This document shows, piece by piece, positions 33,884 through 43,098 of a DNA stretch of 64,000 nucleotides. The stretch comes from JAGXLC01 sp964585385 (GTDB lineage: Bacteria > Bacteroidota > Bacteroidia > Bacteroidales > UBA12077). Both the position numbers and the translations under genes were made by a program. The DNA is taken from NCBI GenBank assembly GCA_964585385.1, contig CAZPDP010000002.1, positions 189,239-253,238 of the forward strand, given 5' to 3'. Numbering within the stretch: the stretch's first letter is position 1; every line of letters begins with the position of its first letter. The notes below the pieces were generated by a model that was not told the origin of the DNA, made no database searches, and was given only the letters and a program-made list of their open reading frames with translations.

Positions 33884-35722
33884 CTATTCCACGGTTACTG
33901 ATTTAGCCAGGTTCCTTGGCTGGTCAACACTGCATCCCCTCAAGACGGCGATGTGGTAGGAGACCAGTTGTAAAGGAATAACTGTCAGCAATGAGGCGAG
34001 GGATTCCAGGGTAGTGGGAATTTCCAGCACATGATCAGCCATTTCTTTAATTGTGGTATCCCCTTCAGTTACAACAGCGATAACCTTGCCTTTTCTCGCC
34101 TTTATTTCCTGGATATTGTTCACAATCTTATCATACGATTTGTCTTTAAGAGCAATAACCACAACAGGCATGTTTTCGTCAATCAGGGCGATTGGACCGT
34201 GTTTCATCTCTGCTGCCGGATATCCCTCTGCATGAATGTAAGATATTTCTTTCAGTTTTAAAGCACCCTCAAGAGCTACAGGGAAGAAATAGCCCCTGCC
34301 AAGGTAAAGGAAATTCGAAGCATCTTTATATACTTCGGCAAGTTTTTTGAAATGGTTATTGTAGGTGAGAATCTTCTCAATTTTATGGGGAATATCTGAT
34401 AATTCTTTTATCAGATTATGATAGGTTTCCTCATCAATCTGCCCTCTTCTTTTTGCCAGAAGCATGGCCATCATAGAGAGCACTGTTACTTGTGCCGTAA
34501 ATGCCTTGGTTGAGGCAACACCGATCTCCGGTCCGGCATGAGTATAAACGCCACCGTGAGTTTCTCTCGGAATGCTTGATCCAACGACGTTGCATATACC
34601 AAGAACAGTTGCACCTGCTTCCTTTGCAAGCTGGATGGCTGCCAGTGAATCCGCTGTTTCCCCACTTTGACTTATTGTTATTACGATATCATCTTTGTTG
34701 ATGATAGGGTTTCTGTAACGGAATTCGGAAGCATATTCAACCTCCACGGGAATCCTTGCAAGGTCTTCGATGATGTATTCACCAACGAGTCCGGCGTGCC
34801 ATGATGTGCCACATCCAATGATGATAATCCTTTTGGCATTCTCCAGGATAGGCAATACATGGTATAAGCCACCCAGTGAAATTTCTGATTGGTCCGGGTT
34901 GATTCTACCCCTGAAGGTATCTTTGATTGATCGTGGTTGCTCGAAAATTTCCTTGAGCATAAAATGGTCGTATCCATTTTTCTCAATATCACCAATTTCC
35001 ATATCCAGCTTCTGAACCTTTGGAGTAAGGTGATCGTTCTTTATTGTTTTAAGCAGGAGTTCGTTTCTTCCCAGAACAGCAACATCGTTATCATTGAGGT
35101 AAATAACACTTTTTGTATGCTCCACAATGGGCGTGGCATCCGAGGCAATGAAATATTCACCTTCTCCAACTCCTATTACCAGTGGACTACCTCTTCTGGC
35201 AGCAATAAGCTTATCCTGTTCATCTCGGCAAATAATTGCCAGTCCATAAGCACCGATAACCTTATGCAAGGCAAGTCTTACAGCTATTTCTGCTGAAACC
35301 TGGCCTTTGAGGTAAATATACTCGATAAGATTTGCTAAAACCTCTGTGTCTGTTTCTGTTTTAAATGTATATCCCCTGTCTTCCAGTCTCTTTTTTAAAC
35401 GGCTGTAATTTTCAATTATACCGTTATGGATTAGAATAAAATGGCCGTTTTGAGATGAATGAGGATGGGCATTTACATCGTTGGGTTCGCCATGGGTTGC
35501 CCATCTTGTATGCCCGATGCCAATGTTACCACTGATATTTTCTTCACGGACATAATCTTCCAGATCCGATACTTTTCCCTTTTTTTTGTATACAGATACC
35601 TTCCCCTGTTGAAGAAGGGATATACCTGCAGAGTCGTAGCCTCTGTATTCCAGTCGTTTCAGTCCGTTAATTAAAATTGGATAAGCGTCTTTTTTGCCTA
35701 TATAACCTACTATTCCACACAT
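33884..35722 (-). CDS. glmS: Glutamine-fructose-6-phosphate aminotransferase
   Basis: 612 residues, full length. The N-terminal glutaminase domain starts MCGIVGYIG with the nucleophile Cys2 and contains GHTRWATHGEPNDVNAHPH. Two SIS domains follow (CGTSWHAG and SQSGETADSLAA in the first; the second near 460-600), ending in DQPRNLAKSVTVE. It makes glucosamine-6-phosphate for peptidoglycan and lipid A. It lies 6 bp downstream of the DUF4270 gene in an operon with the GT5 gene, a grouping common in this phylum. Confidence 0.97.
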   Translation of the reverse strand: MCGIVGYIGKKDAYPILINGLKRLEYRGYDSAGISLLQQGKVSVYKKKGKVSDLEDYVREENISGNIGIGHTRWATHGEPNDVNAHPHSSQNGHFILIHNGIIENYSRLKKRLEDRGYTFKTETDTEVLANLIEYIYLKGQVSAEIAVRLALHKVIGAYGLAIICRDEQDKLIAARRGSPLVIGVGEGEYFIASDATPIVEHTKSVIYLNDNDVAVLGRNELLLKTIKNDHLTPKVQKLDMEIGDIEKNGYDHFMLKEIFEQPRSIKDTFRGRINPDQSEISLGGLYHVLPILENAKRIIIIGCGTSWHAGLVGEYIIEDLARIPVEVEYASEFRYRNPIINKDDIVITISQSGETADSLAAIQLAKEAGATVLGICNVVGSSIPRETHGGVYTHAGPEIGVASTKAFTAQVTVLSMMAMLLAKRRGQIDEETYHNLIKELSDIPHKIEKILTYNNHFKKLAEVYKDASNFLYLGRGYFFPVALEGALKLKEISYIHAEGYPAAEMKHGPIALIDENMPVVVIALKDKSYDKIVNNIQEIKARKGKVIAVVTEGDTTIKEMADHVLEIPTTLESLASLLTVIPLQLVSYHIAVLRGCSVDQPRNLAKSVTVE

Positions 35723-35728
35723 TGATTA

Positions 35729-37006
35729 TTAGGGTTTATAATATTTTACTTTAAATTCAGGTGGTTTTGTTGGATGATCAGAACCTTTGAAAGTTGTCAT
35801 ACCAGGTTCATACACATTGTTTACTGTTTGCAGATAAATGTTACGGTCATATGTACCATCAATATATTTTTGAACCAGTTTTGTCAGGTCGAATATAAAA
35901 TAATTGCCGTTCTTTATATATTTCGATTTACCATAAGCGATATCTGTAGTATCGATGATAGCATTGTTATAAAAATAAAGCTTTTCATTTACCGGGAAAT
36001 TGTTGTGTTCATCTGACACATGCAATTTCAATTCAGCGCTTGCAAGAAACAAACTATCGTTACTGAATTTATCAGCCAAATTCTGAGGTAATACAAATCT
36101 ACTTCCATATCCCGCGGGGCCTGATATAAACAGGAGACTGTCAGGGGTTTCTTTGTCATTCGAAAGAAAAGTACGCACATTTCCTTCACCCTGGACCAGG
36201 CTGGTTGTATCATAATTATATACATTAAAATTCACCAGATCATTATGAATCAAATAATCGTAAGTTTTGGATTCACCTTCTTCTGTAAGATCGTTATGAT
36301 ACCATATTCTCAATTTGGTATACACATTATTCAGGTCTACCTGGGCATAGTACCCTTTTCCCCTGATTTCATTAATTGTGCAGTATAAGCCAGGGATTTT
36401 CTCATAAAATAAGCTATCTTCATCAGGCCTGATGGCATTTGTATCATTTGCCAGAAGCAATTCGCCATAAGAACGTTTCAGCTTAATAATAACACTGTCA
36501 TTTTGATAATCGGTTCCTTCGCTTATTTTGGGAGAAGCGTAAAATTCCGACGGGTCAAGATCAGAATAGTAGTCTATATCCCTGGAGAGAGGTTTATTTA
36601 ATTGATATACCTCGATATCGGAAAATCCGTTGTCATCATAGTATTTGTTTGCTTTAAAATACAATGCAATGGAATCCAGTACAGGATTATTGCCAAAATC
36701 TCCATTGATAGGGTAGTTTAACTGAGTTAAAAAAGCGGAGTTTGTCTTTCCGAAGTACGGATCTTCCGTTTTACCTATCAATACATATTTAGTTTTGCTT
36801 GTAATAACCGGATCAAGCTGATATACATACGATTTCAGATGGAAAGAAGAGTCTGTTACCACGTTCACTGAATCAAGGGGCTCAATGAAATTGTTCCCGA
36901 AATTACCGGGCTCTTCTTCGCAGCTGTTCAGTGTAATTAGCAAAAAGGCTGAAAAAATTGAAATTAGAATAAGTTGTTTCAATTGCATTTGGTTGGGGTT
37001 AATCAT
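35729..37006 (-). CDS. DUF4270 family lipoprotein
   Basis: Up to 425 residues. A lipoprotein signal peptide ends in LITLNSC (Cys at about residue 29). The mature part carries the DUF4270 pattern: EPLDSVNVVTDSSF, LIGKTEDPYFGKTNSAFLTQL, LDSIALYFKANKYY, and further beta-rich sequence ending TFKGSDHPTKPPEFKVKYY. ATG 36988 is an equally good start by signal-peptide length. Function unknown; probably on the outer membrane. It lies between a GT5 gene and glmS, spaced by 6 bp on each side. Confidence 0.85.
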   Translation of the reverse strand: MINPNQMQLKQLILISIFSAFLLITLNSCEEEPGNFGNNFIEPLDSVNVVTDSSFHLKSYVYQLDPVITSKTKYVLIGKTEDPYFGKTNSAFLTQLNYPINGDFGNNPVLDSIALYFKANKYYDDNGFSDIEVYQLNKPLSRDIDYYSDLDPSEFYASPKISEGTDYQNDSVIIKLKRSYGELLLANDTNAIRPDEDSLFYEKIPGLYCTINEIRGKGYYAQVDLNNVYTKLRIWYHNDLTEEGESKTYDYLIHNDLVNFNVYNYDTTSLVQGEGNVRTFLSNDKETPDSLLFISGPAGYGSRFVLPQNLADKFSNDSLFLASAELKLHVSDEHNNFPVNEKLYFYNNAIIDTTDIAYGKSKYIKNGNYFIFDLTKLVQKYIDGTYDRNIYLQTVNNVYEPGMTTFKGSDHPTKPPEFKVKYYKP

Positions 37007-37012
37007 ACTTAC

Positions 37013-37825
37013 TTACTCAGTTATTAGTTTGTCATAAAATTCGTTATAGGCATCTATGTAGGTCTCTTCAGGCTGATATTCCAGCGTTGGCTTATTGACT
37101 TCCTTCAGGTATTTTTCAAGCTCATCGTTAATACTTGGGCTGCCTTTAATAACTGCATCGGAATTATCAATTGCCAGTTTGCTTAAATTAACAAAATCCG
37201 GATTGTCTTTAATCTTCTTGATGTCCTTATTGTTAATGCCTTCTATTTTGAGTTTGTTGTTAAATTCTTTGCGCAAGGGCTTATCAAAATCATCATTGTA
37301 TATGGAATAAACCACTTTTGAATCTGTGAATAAAGGTTCCTCGTTATAGGCTTTTTTCAGATAAAGGGGAAGCAATGATGTAAACCAGCCCTGACAATGC
37401 ACAATATCGGGCGCCCATCTTAATTTCTTAACCGTTTCCAGCACGCCCCGGGCGAAAAATATAGCTCTTTCATCGTTATCTGTGAAATCTTCGTTGTTCT
37501 CATCCTTAAGAGTATGTTTCCTTTGAAAATAATCTTCGTTATCAATAAAATAAACCTGCATTCTTGCAGCCTGGATGGATGCTACTTTAATAATGAGTGG
37601 GCGGTCAGTATCGTCTATGATAAGATTCATGCCGGATAGCCGGATTACTTCATGCAGTTGGTTCCGTCTTTCATTAATAGATCCAAATTTGGGCATAAAT
37701 GTCCGGATCTCTTTCCCTCTCTCCTGAATACCCTGGGGTAAATATCTTCCCGTTCTGGACATTTCTGATTCCGGAAGGTAAGGTGTAATTTCCTGGGATA
37801 CGAATAAAACCTTGGGTTTTTCCAT
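37013..37825 (-). CDS. Glycogen/starch synthase N-terminal domain protein (single-domain GT5)
   Basis: 270 residues matching only the N-terminal Rossmann domain of GlgA-type glycogen synthase: KVLFVSQEITPYLPESEMSR (the usual K-x-G-G acceptor/ADP loop is replaced), PKFGSINERR, VYFIDNEDYFQR and PDIVHCQGWFTSLLPLYLKK. The GT1-like C-terminal half with nucleotide-sugar-binding residues is absent and no frameshifted remainder follows. Such short forms are widespread next to DUF4270 genes in Bacteroidota; catalytic activity as a synthase is doubtful. Confidence 0.8.
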   Translation of the reverse strand: MEKPKVLFVSQEITPYLPESEMSRTGRYLPQGIQERGKEIRTFMPKFGSINERRNQLHEVIRLSGMNLIIDDTDRPLIIKVASIQAARMQVYFIDNEDYFQRKHTLKDENNEDFTDNDERAIFFARGVLETVKKLRWAPDIVHCQGWFTSLLPLYLKKAYNEEPLFTDSKVVYSIYNDDFDKPLRKEFNNKLKIEGINNKDIKKIKDNPDFVNLSKLAIDNSDAVIKGSPSINDELEKYLKEVNKPTLEYQPEETYIDAYNEFYDKLITE

Positions 37826-37965
37826 TATTATAAAAAAATTGGTTTCTAAAAAGCTCGTGCAAAAATAGTAAATTTATTCGTATTTATCAATAATTTAGCC
37901 AAATGGGCTTTGCTGTCCATGATGCTATTATACAACAAATATTCTGCCATTTGGTTAAGAAAATT

Positions 37966-38610
37966 CTACCAATATTTCATTTTATATGCACTGTCCCAGA
38001 AAAACCATTCGTATTCAGCAGATCTGATGAATTGTTGTTCCATACGTTTTTTTATGGAAGAATTGGATGATTCGGCAAGTTCTTCAGTAATTTCCTTAAG
38101 TCTTTCGGTAGTTTGGTCAAAGTCAGCACCAGAATATGTATCAATCCATTTTTGGTATTTGTTATGGGTTGAAGCCTTTTTGTAAATATTCGAGGCTACT
38201 TCATTATATAACCAGAAACAGGGCAGAAGGCCAGCAAGAGCTTCTTCAAAGCTTTTATAAGCAACGGAGCATAAAAGAAAATTGGCATAAGATTCTGTCG
38301 AAAGAGCTGTTTTCTCTGCTTTTTTAACGTTAAAAGTCTTCATATAATGGCTATGCAATTCCCGTTCGATTTCCAGACCCTCGTTGGCAAAACGAAGGAA
38401 TTCGATCAATTGATCATGTGATGGAGTTTTTGCTGCCAGCGCTGCCAGCGCTCTTGAATATTCACCAATGTAGACAGCATCCTGGGATAGGTAAAATGAA
38501 AATTTTTGCTCATCAAGGGTTCCCTTTGCCAGTTCCTGGTTAAAAGGATGTTCGATTATTTTTTGATATATGTTTTCAGAAGCTTTCCAGAAGTTGTTTA
38601 AGTTGTACAT
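37966..38610 (-). CDS. tenA: TenA family aminopyrimidine aminohydrolase/thiaminase II
   Basis: 214 residues, all-helical. The active-site Cys is in YANFLLCSVAYKSFEEALAG, followed by LLPCFWLYNEVASNIYKK, and the C-terminal RSAEYEWFFWDSAY carries the Glu-rich end of the family. It releases hydroxymethylpyrimidine from degraded thiamin. It is the last gene of the TPP-controlled operon, which fits a salvage role. Confidence 0.93.
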   Translation of the reverse strand: MYNLNNFWKASENIYQKIIEHPFNQELAKGTLDEQKFSFYLSQDAVYIGEYSRALAALAAKTPSHDQLIEFLRFANEGLEIERELHSHYMKTFNVKKAEKTALSTESYANFLLCSVAYKSFEEALAGLLPCFWLYNEVASNIYKKASTHNKYQKWIDTYSGADFDQTTERLKEITEELAESSNSSIKKRMEQQFIRSAEYEWFFWDSAYKMKYW

Positions 38611-38618
38611 AATATTTG

Positions 38619-39437
38619 TTAGTTCCAGTATTTGTAAAAATGATGAACAGGCCCATGTCCGTGTCCTACTTTATATTGGGCTCCTTCAAGAATGGACTGG
38701 TGAATGTATTCAAGCCCTGCTTTAATTGCTTCTTTTAAAGGTTTGCCAAGAGCAAGATGCGAAGCAATGGCAGAAGAGAGTGTACAACCGGTTCCGTGTG
38801 TGTTTTCAGTATCTATTCTTTTAGATGGGATCTCAATGAGCTCCTCTTTTTCCGGTATGTGCAGTATGTCTATCAGTTCTTCGCCCCGAAAATGCCCAGC
38901 TTTGAGAAGGATAGCTCTTGCGCCGGTCTGACTCAGATCCTTTGCAGCCTGAACAAAGTCTTTTTTTGTTTCAATCTTTCTGTTGAGTATAATTTCTGCT
39001 TCAGGAAGATTTGGGGTGATAACTGTAGCAACGGGAAGCATTTCATTAATTAAGGCTGAAATGGCTTCATCCCGGAGTAGCTTATCTCCTGAAGTAGCTA
39101 CCATAACCGGGTCAACCACGATATTTTCCAGTTTGTATGCATTCAATGCTTCCACTACTACCTTTATCACTTCGGAGCTGTGCAGCATGCCAATTTTTAC
39201 TGCATCCACCCCTATGTCCTCTACTACAGCTTCAATCTGTTTGCGAATCATTTCCGTTGGAATGGGATGAATGTCGAAAACCCTTTTGGTATTCTGTGCT
39301 GTAATGGCTGTAATAGCCGACATTCCGTATACACCATTTGCGGAAAAAGTTTTCAGGTCGGCCTGTATTCCTGCACCGCCCCCGCTGTCAGATCCAGCGA
39401 TTGTCAATGCTTTATTGTAATGTTTGCTGTTTTTCAT
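38619..39437 (-). CDS. thiD: Hydroxymethylpyrimidine/phosphomethylpyrimidine kinase
   Basis: 272 residues of the ribokinase fold. The signature AGSDSGGGAGIQADLKTFSA follows ALTI; DPVMVATSGDKLL and the C-terminal GTGCTLSSAIASHLALG complete the ATP and anion-hole motifs. It phosphorylates HMP twice to HMP-PP. It lies in the operon between thiL and tenA. Confidence 0.95.
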   Translation of the reverse strand: MKNSKHYNKALTIAGSDSGGGAGIQADLKTFSANGVYGMSAITAITAQNTKRVFDIHPIPTEMIRKQIEAVVEDIGVDAVKIGMLHSSEVIKVVVEALNAYKLENIVVDPVMVATSGDKLLRDEAISALINEMLPVATVITPNLPEAEIILNRKIETKKDFVQAAKDLSQTGARAILLKAGHFRGEELIDILHIPEKEELIEIPSKRIDTENTHGTGCTLSSAIASHLALGKPLKEAIKAGLEYIHQSILEGAQYKVGHGHGPVHHFYKYWN

Positions 39438-39448
39438 AATTCAAGGGG

Positions 39449-40450
39449 TTAAAAATGTGAGTAACCTTTTTTTAATCGTCTGATAATTTCTCCTTTTCTT
39501 GTATAGGTGATTTCCGGTTTCCCTTTTTTTACCGAACCTATGAGATATAGGGGGTTGCCAAATTTATTACTGAATGCTTCAGATATGGAATTGAATTCCT
39601 CTTTATCGATGGTGAGCAGTAAAACATAATCTTCTCCACCTGACAGGGCTAATTCGTAGGGATTCCAGTTTTGCTCTGTGGCAAGCTTTCTTAATTCATC
39701 TGATATGGGAACATCCTCAAACTCGATAGTTCCATGAATACCGGAAGCTTTACATATATGGCCCAGGTCTGAACTAATGCCGTCAGAAACATCAATCATG
39801 GCATGAACTGCTTTAAACTTTGAAAGCCATTTCCCTTCAGCGAGGTGAGGGTAGGGAGTTAAATGCTGCTCCAATAGTTTTGAGCCTTCATTTTCCTTTT
39901 CCAGGTCATTTAAAATAATTTGAAGACCTCCGGCTGAGTCTCCAACCTGACCCGTAACACATATTAAATCTCCTTCTTTAGCAGCGCTCCGGAATTTTAT
40001 GTTGTCGTTCTGAATTTCTCCTGTTACACCGACGTTGATTATTATTTTATCCTCACAACTTGTAGTGTCACCGCCCATCAAGGGTACATTCTCCTTCTGA
40101 CTTAATGCTTTAAATCCTTTTACAAATTCTTCCATCCAATCAACCTCAATTTCTTTGGGCAGACCTATAGACAGATAGGATGCAACAGGGGATCCTCCCA
40201 TTGCAGCAATATCACTTAGGTTTACGGCCAGCGATTTGAATCCCAATTGATAGGGTGTTATCTTGTCCCGCAGGAAGTGCGTTTTTTCAATGAGCATATC
40301 CGTAGTGAAAATGTGAGAAACTTTTTCACTTAAAGGGATAATAGAGCAGTCATCCCCAATACCTGTGGTGTTTTTTCGTATCAACTCTTTGAACTCGGGG
40401 GCTATTAATTCTTCAATCAGTCCAAACTCACCTAAATTTGATAGCTTCAT
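39449..40450 (-). CDS. thiL: Thiamin-monophosphate kinase
   Basis: 333 residues of the AIR synthase-like fold. GIGDDCSIIPLSEK (about 30-43), FTTDMLIEKTHF, SLAVNLSDIAAMGG and GGDTTSC bind Mg-ATP; MIDVSDGISSDLGHIC and ALSGGEDYVLLLT follow in the C-terminal domain. It makes thiamin diphosphate from thiamin monophosphate, the last step. A 49-bp spacer separates it from thiE. Confidence 0.95.
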   Translation of the reverse strand: MKLSNLGEFGLIEELIAPEFKELIRKNTTGIGDDCSIIPLSEKVSHIFTTDMLIEKTHFLRDKITPYQLGFKSLAVNLSDIAAMGGSPVASYLSIGLPKEIEVDWMEEFVKGFKALSQKENVPLMGGDTTSCEDKIIINVGVTGEIQNDNIKFRSAAKEGDLICVTGQVGDSAGGLQIILNDLEKENEGSKLLEQHLTPYPHLAEGKWLSKFKAVHAMIDVSDGISSDLGHICKASGIHGTIEFEDVPISDELRKLATEQNWNPYELALSGGEDYVLLLTIDKEEFNSISEAFSNKFGNPLYLIGSVKKGKPEITYTRKGEIIRRLKKGYSHF

Positions 40451-40499
40451 TTTATCTGCTTCCTTCTTTTAATTGTAACCCAAATTTCCTGAAAAAATC

Positions 40500-41153
40500 C
40501 TATTTGTCCAAAAATTTCCCTTTGTGTACTTCCTGTAATAGTTTTTTGGCAGCCTCTTTAGGTTCTTCAGCAGAGCATATTCCGGAGACTACAGCCACGC
40601 CATCTGCTCCTGCTTTAATAATTTCCGCCGCATTATGTTCCTTTATGCTACCAATAGCAACAGCAGGATGCCTGGATATTTCAGAGATTTTTTTTACTCC
40701 TTCTGTGCCCAGCTCTTTTCTCAGTTCCTTTTTTGTGGGAGTAACAAAAACCGGGCTAATAGCGATATAGTCCACATTAAAATCGTTGGCTTTCCTGGCT
40801 TGTTCATAGCTTTCCACAGACCACCCGATGATTTTATTCTCTCCCAGAATCTGGCGGGCTAAATGATAAGGCATATCATTCTGACCAAGATGCACCCCGT
40901 CAGCATCCACTGCCAGGGCCACATCAATCCGGTCGTTTATCAGCAACGGAACACCAAAGGGGCGAAGAAGCTTTTTGATGAGCATCGCCTCTTCTACAAA
41001 ATCCCGGGTCTCCATCTCTTTTTCCCTGAGTTGTACCATCGTTACTCCTCCTTTTACCGCTTCTTCCACTACCCGGGTAAGAGGTCTGCCCAGGGACAGA
41101 CCTCTGTCAGTTACAAGATAAAGATCAAGATTGAGTTTTTTTTCTGCCATCAT
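40500..41153 (-). CDS. thiE: Thiamin-phosphate synthase
   Basis: 217 residues, TIM-barrel. LYLVTDRGLSLG, VQLREKEMETRDF, LLINDRIDVALAVDADGVHL and GQNDMPYHLAR form the pyrophosphate-binding site, and AISPVFVTPTKKE binds HMP-PP. It couples HMP-PP and thiazole phosphate. The ATG overlaps the thiM stop (41150-41153), showing translational coupling. Confidence 0.95.
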   Translation of the reverse strand: MMAEKKLNLDLYLVTDRGLSLGRPLTRVVEEAVKGGVTMVQLREKEMETRDFVEEAMLIKKLLRPFGVPLLINDRIDVALAVDADGVHLGQNDMPYHLARQILGENKIIGWSVESYEQARKANDFNVDYIAISPVFVTPTKKELRKELGTEGVKKISEISRHPAVAIGSIKEHNAAEIIKAGADGVAVVSGICSAEEPKEAAKKLLQEVHKGKFLDK

Positions 41154-41944
41154 ACTTTCATTCTTTTCCGGATTTCTTTTTCATCAATTGTATACAACGC
41201 GTCCAAAAATCTGGTTTGGAATGTACCCGGTGCATCCGCTTCTTCACCGGCCATTTCGCCTGCTATACCCATTATGAGCATGGCTTCTGCGGCTGCTGTA
41301 AGATAGTCGTTGTTTATAGCAGCAAAAGCGCCGGTTACTGATGATGCAGCACATCCGGTCCCGGTTATTTTACCCATGAGGGAGTGGCCATTGGAAACTT
41401 CATGAACTGTTTTTCCATCGGTAATATAGTCTGTTTTACCGCTGATGCTAATTACAGCCCCGGTTTTATCAGCAAGTTGCTTTGCAATTTCAATAGCCTC
41501 TTCTGGTGATGCTGTACTGTCTACTCCCTTTGTTTTCATTTCAGCCTGTACGATAGCCATAATTTCCGAGGCATTTCCACGAATCACCTGGGGTTTAATA
41601 TTCTCAATGATATCGTGAGCCGTGTCGGTTCTTAGCTTCGTGGCACCCGCTCCTACCGGGTCCAGAACAACAGGCTTGCCTTTTTCCCTTGCAGCTTTGC
41701 CTGCAATATCCATGGCTTCAATCCAGTGTTTGCTAAGTGTCCCAATGTTTATCACAAGGGCGGAAGCAATTGATACCATATCTTCCATCTCCTCTTTAGC
41801 ATGTGCCATAACAGGAGAGGCGCCAAGTGATAAGAGCGTGTTCGCGGTACTGTTCATTACCACGTAATTGGTAATATTATGAATAAGGGGCGCTGTTTCC
41901 CTTACTTTCTTTAAATCTTCAATTAATTGTTTCTGGTCAATCAT
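41150..41944 (-). CDS. thiM: Hydroxyethylthiazole kinase
   Basis: 264 residues. PLIHNITNYVVMNSTANTLL (thiazole binding), VLDPVGAGATKLRT and the ATP-site GKITGTGCAASSVTGAFAA with the catalytic Cys/Asp region are all present. It phosphorylates salvaged thiazole alcohol. No thiazole synthase (thiG, thiS, thiH) is in this operon, which supports salvage. Confidence 0.95.
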   Translation of the reverse strand: MIDQKQLIEDLKKVRETAPLIHNITNYVVMNSTANTLLSLGASPVMAHAKEEMEDMVSIASALVINIGTLSKHWIEAMDIAGKAAREKGKPVVLDPVGAGATKLRTDTAHDIIENIKPQVIRGNASEIMAIVQAEMKTKGVDSTASPEEAIEIAKQLADKTGAVISISGKTDYITDGKTVHEVSNGHSLMGKITGTGCAASSVTGAFAAINNDYLTAAAEAMLIMGIAGEMAGEEADAPGTFQTRFLDALYTIDEKEIRKRMKV

Positions 41945-41955
41945 ATAACCTCCTT

Positions 41956-42678
41956 TTATTTGATTGCAGTGATAGCTACATAATTTCCTTCCTTGTAGCC
42001 TTCTTTGGGTTCTTCAAATTCATCGTTTGAATACAGCGGATGTGTGGTTAGTGTTTGAAAGTACTGAAATTCTGAAAAACCTGCTTTTTTGAGTGCTTCC
42101 ACTTTTTCGGGGGTGGTTCTCCAATTGGCATCTTTAACAAATTCGATGGGATACACTGAGTCAGGTTTAACCCCTTCGAACATTTTGTGGTCCCATGTGC
42201 CAAGGGTTTTTGCAAGGTTGTAAAGCAACGCAAAGGAACCGTCTTTCGGTACATCAATGACTACAATACGGCCGCTTTTTTTCAGCGCGTAGTAAGATTT
42301 TTCAAAAGCCGTATGGATGTCGCTGATATAGCTGGGCGTACCATTGAATAATATGGTGTCGTATTCTTCGGTTCCCAATTTACCCTCCTCAGCGGTTCCA
42401 ATAGTTACTTTCATTCCCCTCTTCCGGGCAATTTCTGCCATAGCTTCCGAAGGTTCAATACCTTCTTCCACGGTGATGCCATAATCTTTTTTTAGGAATG
42501 ATTCAAACAAGCCGCTGCCGCATCCAACTGAAAGCGTTCTGCCCGGATCACCCAGGGCCCGGGCTACCAGTGCTACCTCAGAACGGAGCAGGGTTTCATT
42601 TTCCATAAACCATGCATCGTACTCGTTTGCATATTGATCAAATGAAAGCTTTTTGTTTGTTTGTGTTTTCGTATTCAT
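41956..42678 (-). CDS. Class I SAM-dependent methyltransferase, first gene of the thiamin operon
   Basis: 240 residues from ATG 42678, the first ATG after the riboswitch terminator; an upstream TTG would lie inside the terminator hairpin. SAM motif I is TLSVGCGSGLFESFL, followed by EEGIEPSEAMAEIARKRGMK, motif post-I/II EEYDTILFNGTPSYI and LKKSGRIVVIDVPKDG. The substrate is not known. It lies 11 bp before thiM and is the first gene under the TPP riboswitch, so its role should touch thiamin or a thiamin breakdown product; this is inference. Confidence 0.85.
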   Translation of the reverse strand: MNTKTQTNKKLSFDQYANEYDAWFMENETLLRSEVALVARALGDPGRTLSVGCGSGLFESFLKKDYGITVEEGIEPSEAMAEIARKRGMKVTIGTAEEGKLGTEEYDTILFNGTPSYISDIHTAFEKSYYALKKSGRIVVIDVPKDGSFALLYNLAKTLGTWDHKMFEGVKPDSVYPIEFVKDANWRTTPEKVEALKKAGFSEFQYFQTLTTHPLYSNDEFEEPKEGYKEGNYVAITAIK

Positions 42679-42697
42679 ACCATATAGTTTTAAAATT

Positions 42698-42738
42698 AAA
42701 AAAGCCGTTTTCTTGCACTTGCAGCGCAAAAAAACGGC
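42698..42738 (-). terminator. Expression-platform terminator of the TPP riboswitch
   Basis: On the minus strand GCCGTTTT (42738-42731) pairs perfectly with AAAACGGC (42711-42704) and is followed by six T. Its left arm can instead pair, as CCGTT, with AACGG at the aptamer P1 3' strand (42765-42770), aided by TAATGA/TCATTA (42743-42748, 42760-42765), giving an antiterminator. TPP-bound P1 would free the left arm and stop transcription. Confidence 0.75.
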
Positions 42739-42764
42739 CTGATAATGAATGGTTATAACTCATT

Positions 42765-42847
42765 ACCGTTTCCCTGCGCTGTGATTAAACAGATCAGGTT
42801 CAAAGGGTTTAATCTCAGCCTGCCGGATGCAAGCACCCCCGAACGGT
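42765..42847 (-). promoter_or_regulatory. TPP riboswitch (THI element)
   Basis: The minus strand contains the conserved THI-box parts in order: CGGGGGTGCTT, GGCAGGCTGAGATTAAACCC, then TTTGAACCTGATCTG and the 3' CGCAGGGAAACGG. P1 is ACCGTT (42847-42842) with AACGGT (42770-42765). CTGAGA and ACCTGATCTG are the TPP-binding cores. It precedes the methyltransferase-thiMELD-tenA operon and should switch it off when TPP is high. Confidence 0.95.
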
Positions 42848-43098
42848 ATTTAAATCTGTCATTTTGTTAAAGAACTCTTTTCAAATTCATATACAAAATT
42901 ACAAAAGATTTGTTTAATGAGGTTCTACAATAAAATATTGTTATGCTTTCTTTTTTCAAACATAATACCTTGGTGGCGAAAAAAAGAATACCATTAAGAC
43001 TCTAAAACTCTAAGATGCACTAAGCTTGAAATAATTCAGGAATTTGCGGTAAAAAATCAGTGTATATCCGTCTCATCTGTGTCATCCACGTTCCATTA

